Made by a program: the position numbers and the translations under genes
Shown here: positions 36,886 to 39,429 of the stretch, one piece after another
How the letters are laid out: the number at the start of each line of letters is the position of its first letter
Numbering within the stretch: position 1 is the first letter of the stretch
Notes under the pieces: model-generated
Seen by the model: the letters and a program-made list of their open reading frames with translations, nothing else
The model's database searches: none
Told to the model about the DNA's origin: nothing
DNA from: Rhizophagus sp. LPA8_4_AMF
Lineage: Eukaryota; Glomeromycota; Glomeromycetes; Glomerales; Glomeraceae
Direction: 5' to 3'
Assembly: GCA_021464525.1 (NCBI GenBank)
Contig: JADRCO010000277.1
Location: 1-39,429 of the forward strand
DNA length: 39,429 bases

Positions 36886-37158
36886 TTGCTATATTTGCGG
36901 TGCGAAGAGTTAATTGAAGAATCTGCTTTCAGTGACTGCACCGATCATCAAATAGTAGATTATATAGTGGGAGAATTTTTTAATGCGGTTAGCACATTTT
37001 CCCTTACTTTTGTTTTCTCTATTGTTATATTTTTTATTTTTGATCTGAGGGAATCAGGGAATTTTAAGTGGTTTGTGATCGTCATTTTTTGCATGTGCTA
37101 TACCAGTACTCTAGATACCGTTCAAATAAGGAGGTTGAAAAAAATAGTAATATCATGA
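36886..37158 (+). CDS. Possible small membrane protein or exon, unrecognised
   Basis: An open frame with no ATG at its beginning; reading back, the first in-frame stop is TGA at 36856. It encodes an acidic, Cys-containing stretch (LRCEELIEESAFSDCTDHQI). A hydrophobic segment, FSLTFVFSIVIFFIFDL, comes next, then a second one, WFVIVIFCMCY, and a basic end RRLKK. Composition is less A+T-biased than the surroundings, which is why I list it. It could be one exon of an unrecognised gene or a chance frame. An ATG at 36860 in another frame opens only a 17-codon frame. Confidence 0.25.
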   Translation: MLYLRCEELIEESAFSDCTDHQIVDYIVGEFFNAVSTFSLTFVFSIVIFFIFDLRESGNFKWFVIVIFCMCYTSTLDTVQIRRLKKIVIS

Positions 37159-39360
37159 TAAACGTAATCAAAAATTCTGATAATGACTGCTGCAGCTTAA
37201 ATATTATTTTTTTTTTAAATTTTTTTATTCAATATTAATTTATTAAATAACAATTACCGCTTTATTTATTTTTTAAAAAATTCTTGTTAATGTATAGAAA
37301 GATTAAATAATATGTAATGCAATTGTTATTAATCACAATGATGTCACTATAGAATCGGTTGTATAATTAACTGAACAAGAATAAATTCTCTCCAATTATA
37401 TCGGTATCATAAATCCTCTTAGTAAATATTACAGGTCTGCTTCAATAAATACGGTTGATATTCGAAGGGGCGTTGAAAGTTTTTAGTCATTTTAGCTTTT
37501 ATATTTACTGTATATCTTGTTTTATGGCTAAACTAAACATATATTTTTATTAAATAATGTTTAAACTCATGAAATAAATTTAATCAATACCATATATTCC
37601 ATATATTTTACTTCTTAATTTATAATAAATGTTACAATTTCTTTGAACTTAGACAGGGAATAAACCCGCTTAGATTGGGAATTCAATATCGTAAATTTTA
37701 TTTGTCTCAAAATTATTATCCCTATTATCAAACATGTAAATATTGATTTTTATACAGAGATGATAAAAAACAATCAAATATTTATAATTAGTTATAAACC
37801 TAATACTGTACCATCAATACTACCACGATAAATGAGATTAAACTTATTGAAGAAGTAGTCCAAAGACCTTCATTATAAATCCTGTTAGCAGTTATTCTTA
37901 CAAGTTTAGATTTAATAATCTTTGAATAAATTTCTTATTATAGATAGTAAGGTTGTCATTTTTAGCACGGTACCTTTATGATAAAAGTCTTCAATCTCTT
38001 CATAAATTTGTTGAGGAATTATATCTTATAGTTTATATCTGATATGGTCTGATTTTATTATAAAATTTGTTAGAAGTATTTTCCGTAAATTCCATTTTTC
38101 TATTTATAAGTAGATTAGAATTATATTTCATCACGTCAAATGAGAGGAATAAATTGGCTTTAACGTTTAATAATCTTCAATACTCCATTTGTCTCCGTTA
38201 CAATTCTCATTTCTCCATTCAATTTAAACGATCCCTCATTAGTATGTAAATCATCTCAGTAATTTAAAAAAGTAGTAGTTTAAAAAAATTTCTTTCTTTC
38301 TTTTTTTTTTTAAGGTAAACAAAATATTTTATTATTTTTAATAACTACAAGTATACATTAAGTTTTAAATATAATACTAAAACATATAATATCCTCCCTT
38401 TTTACCTTTCCTTTATTATTTACAGTGTGAAATTCGATAAACCGGATCTATTGGTTCCACTGAAGTTGTAGCGCTTTTCACATGCTACGTAGATCACCAA
38501 TGTACTGATATTTCCATAATTTTTTTGAACTAAGTTATTTACATCGTTACCTAGTATTCCGTTTTACTAGAATCGTAGCTTTTAACCCGGTCTGGTAGAA
38601 GGTATAGTAATAAGAATAAAAATGGATGTTAGTAAATGTATGTAAATTTGTAATTACGACTAAAAAAAGTTAACCCAATTAAATAACATTTATCAATTCC
38701 ATTTGAGTAGTAACAGGATACAATCCAATGAGGCTTGAAAGTTTATTATGAAACTCAATGGAAAGTATGTTACATCGTATATCTTTTAAAGATATAAAAA
38801 AAAAAATTGAGTATAAAAATGGCCCTAATACTACATCCAATAATAAATTATTTATTTCTACATTTTTAAACGTATATATAGTACGTGAAGTTAAGAAACA
38901 TCCACAAATTAAATTACGTTGGTCGGCTTAAATATTATGCAATTTTTGGTTCGAAATTTTACTTACAATCTCAGCTATCGATCAATACATATTTTAAGCA
39001 TCGGAACAAGCTCTGGCTAATTCTCTACTTAAATCTTGACCAACTTGATCGATCAAAAAAAAAAAAAATACTAATTAATTAATAATTTTTTTTCGTTTTA
39101 AAATATTGAATTAATTTCACTCACTCTCTACCAACCACCCCACTTAACATACTTTCCTCCAATCTCCAATAAAGTATGCGTATGAGGATCTTTATCATGG
39201 TCCTGCCATGTAAAGGAAGGTTTAGTGGCATTAGATGCAGTGATTTACATAGAATGATGGATAGTTGCAATTAATCTAAATGAAAGAAATATGAGTATTG
39301 TACTATTGAACCAAAAAACATAAAATGAGGGTTAGACATGATAACAGAACATTTTGCCTA
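37159..39360. other. Right-hand spacer, no gene seen
   Basis: About 2.2 kb of A+T-rich DNA with simple T and A runs (near 38284-38315 and 39055-39068). The short open frames at 38067-38249 and 38885-39082 have biased composition and no recognisable motif. No tRNA or rRNA sequence was recognised. Confidence 0.35.
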
Positions 39361-39367
39361 ATCTGAA

Positions 39368-39378
39368 ATATATAAAAG
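39368..39378 (+). promoter_or_regulatory. TATA-box-like sequence near the window edge
   Basis: ATATATAAAAG followed by a less A+T-rich stretch (ACGCCCTTCAGAAAGAC...) resembles a core promoter for a gene starting beyond the right end. The sequence after it has better base balance than most of the spacer. Chance occurrence is possible in such A+T-rich DNA. Confidence 0.3.
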
Positions 39379-39429
39379 ACGCCCTTCAGAAAGACAAAAG
39401 GGTCGCAGCATCTCAGCGATATACAACTG

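Noticed and set aside
38067-39082. Two open frames of 60 and 65 residues
   Set aside because: Biased composition expected from A+T-rich spacer, with no motif or conserved context.
1-39429. tRNA or rRNA genes
   Set aside because: No T-arm GGTTC-x-A-x-CC pattern with a matching acceptor stem, and no rRNA core sequence, was recognised.

Overview
The window is eukaryotic nuclear DNA, strongly A+T-rich, with short GT-AG introns (about 70-95 nt) and many small inverted-repeat elements. Protein content, introns and composition best fit an arbuscular mycorrhizal fungus (Glomeromycotina, Rhizophagus-like). That placement is an inference from style and recognised families, not from a marker gene.

The window is dominated by two very large tandem genes on the + strand, at 4736-17478 (copy 1) and 21754-34685 (copy 2). 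They share a 14-exon / 13-intron structure, with the same phase at every junction. Both are homologues of RNF213/mysterin, the giant AAA+ ATPase and ubiquitin ligase: an N-terminal CBM20-like carbohydrate-binding domain, a long helical stalk, a set of AAA modules (first P-loop, AAA3-like, AAA4-like), an NRFEKQ-type segment after AAA4, and the RNF213 C-terminal domain. By my splicing, copy 2 is one open frame of 3957 codons plus stop. Copy 1 follows the same exon plan but its frame is broken three times (about 22 nt missing near 6029, 1 nt missing near 7041, 1 extra nt near 14528). It is either a decaying pseudogene or has gained introns that skip the breaks.

The main surprise is the E3 part. 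Neither copy shows a RING finger or an RZ zinc finger, although the flanking E3-module and C-terminal segments are recognisable. Both copies also carry a changed Walker B in AAA4 (Glu-Asn in place of Asp-Glu). Copy 2 additionally has Gly to Ser before the P-loop Lys of AAA3, and the adjoining intron there appears to use a GC donor. The pair therefore looks like a RING-less, RZ-less branch of the RNF213 family.

Region by region: 1-2290 is non-coding with several inverted-repeat (MITE-like) elements and a four-unit diverged repeat. 2292-2973 is a broken fungal coding fragment. 3165-4341 (- strand) is a decayed Tc1/mariner-type DDE transposase with introns. 4736-17478 is copy 1. 17479-21753 is a spacer with MITE-like elements and a small decayed fragment. 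21754-34685 is copy 2. 34686-39429 is mostly non-coding, with two further MITE-like elements, one possible small membrane-protein ORF near 36886, and a TATA-like sequence near the right edge that may belong to a gene outside the window.
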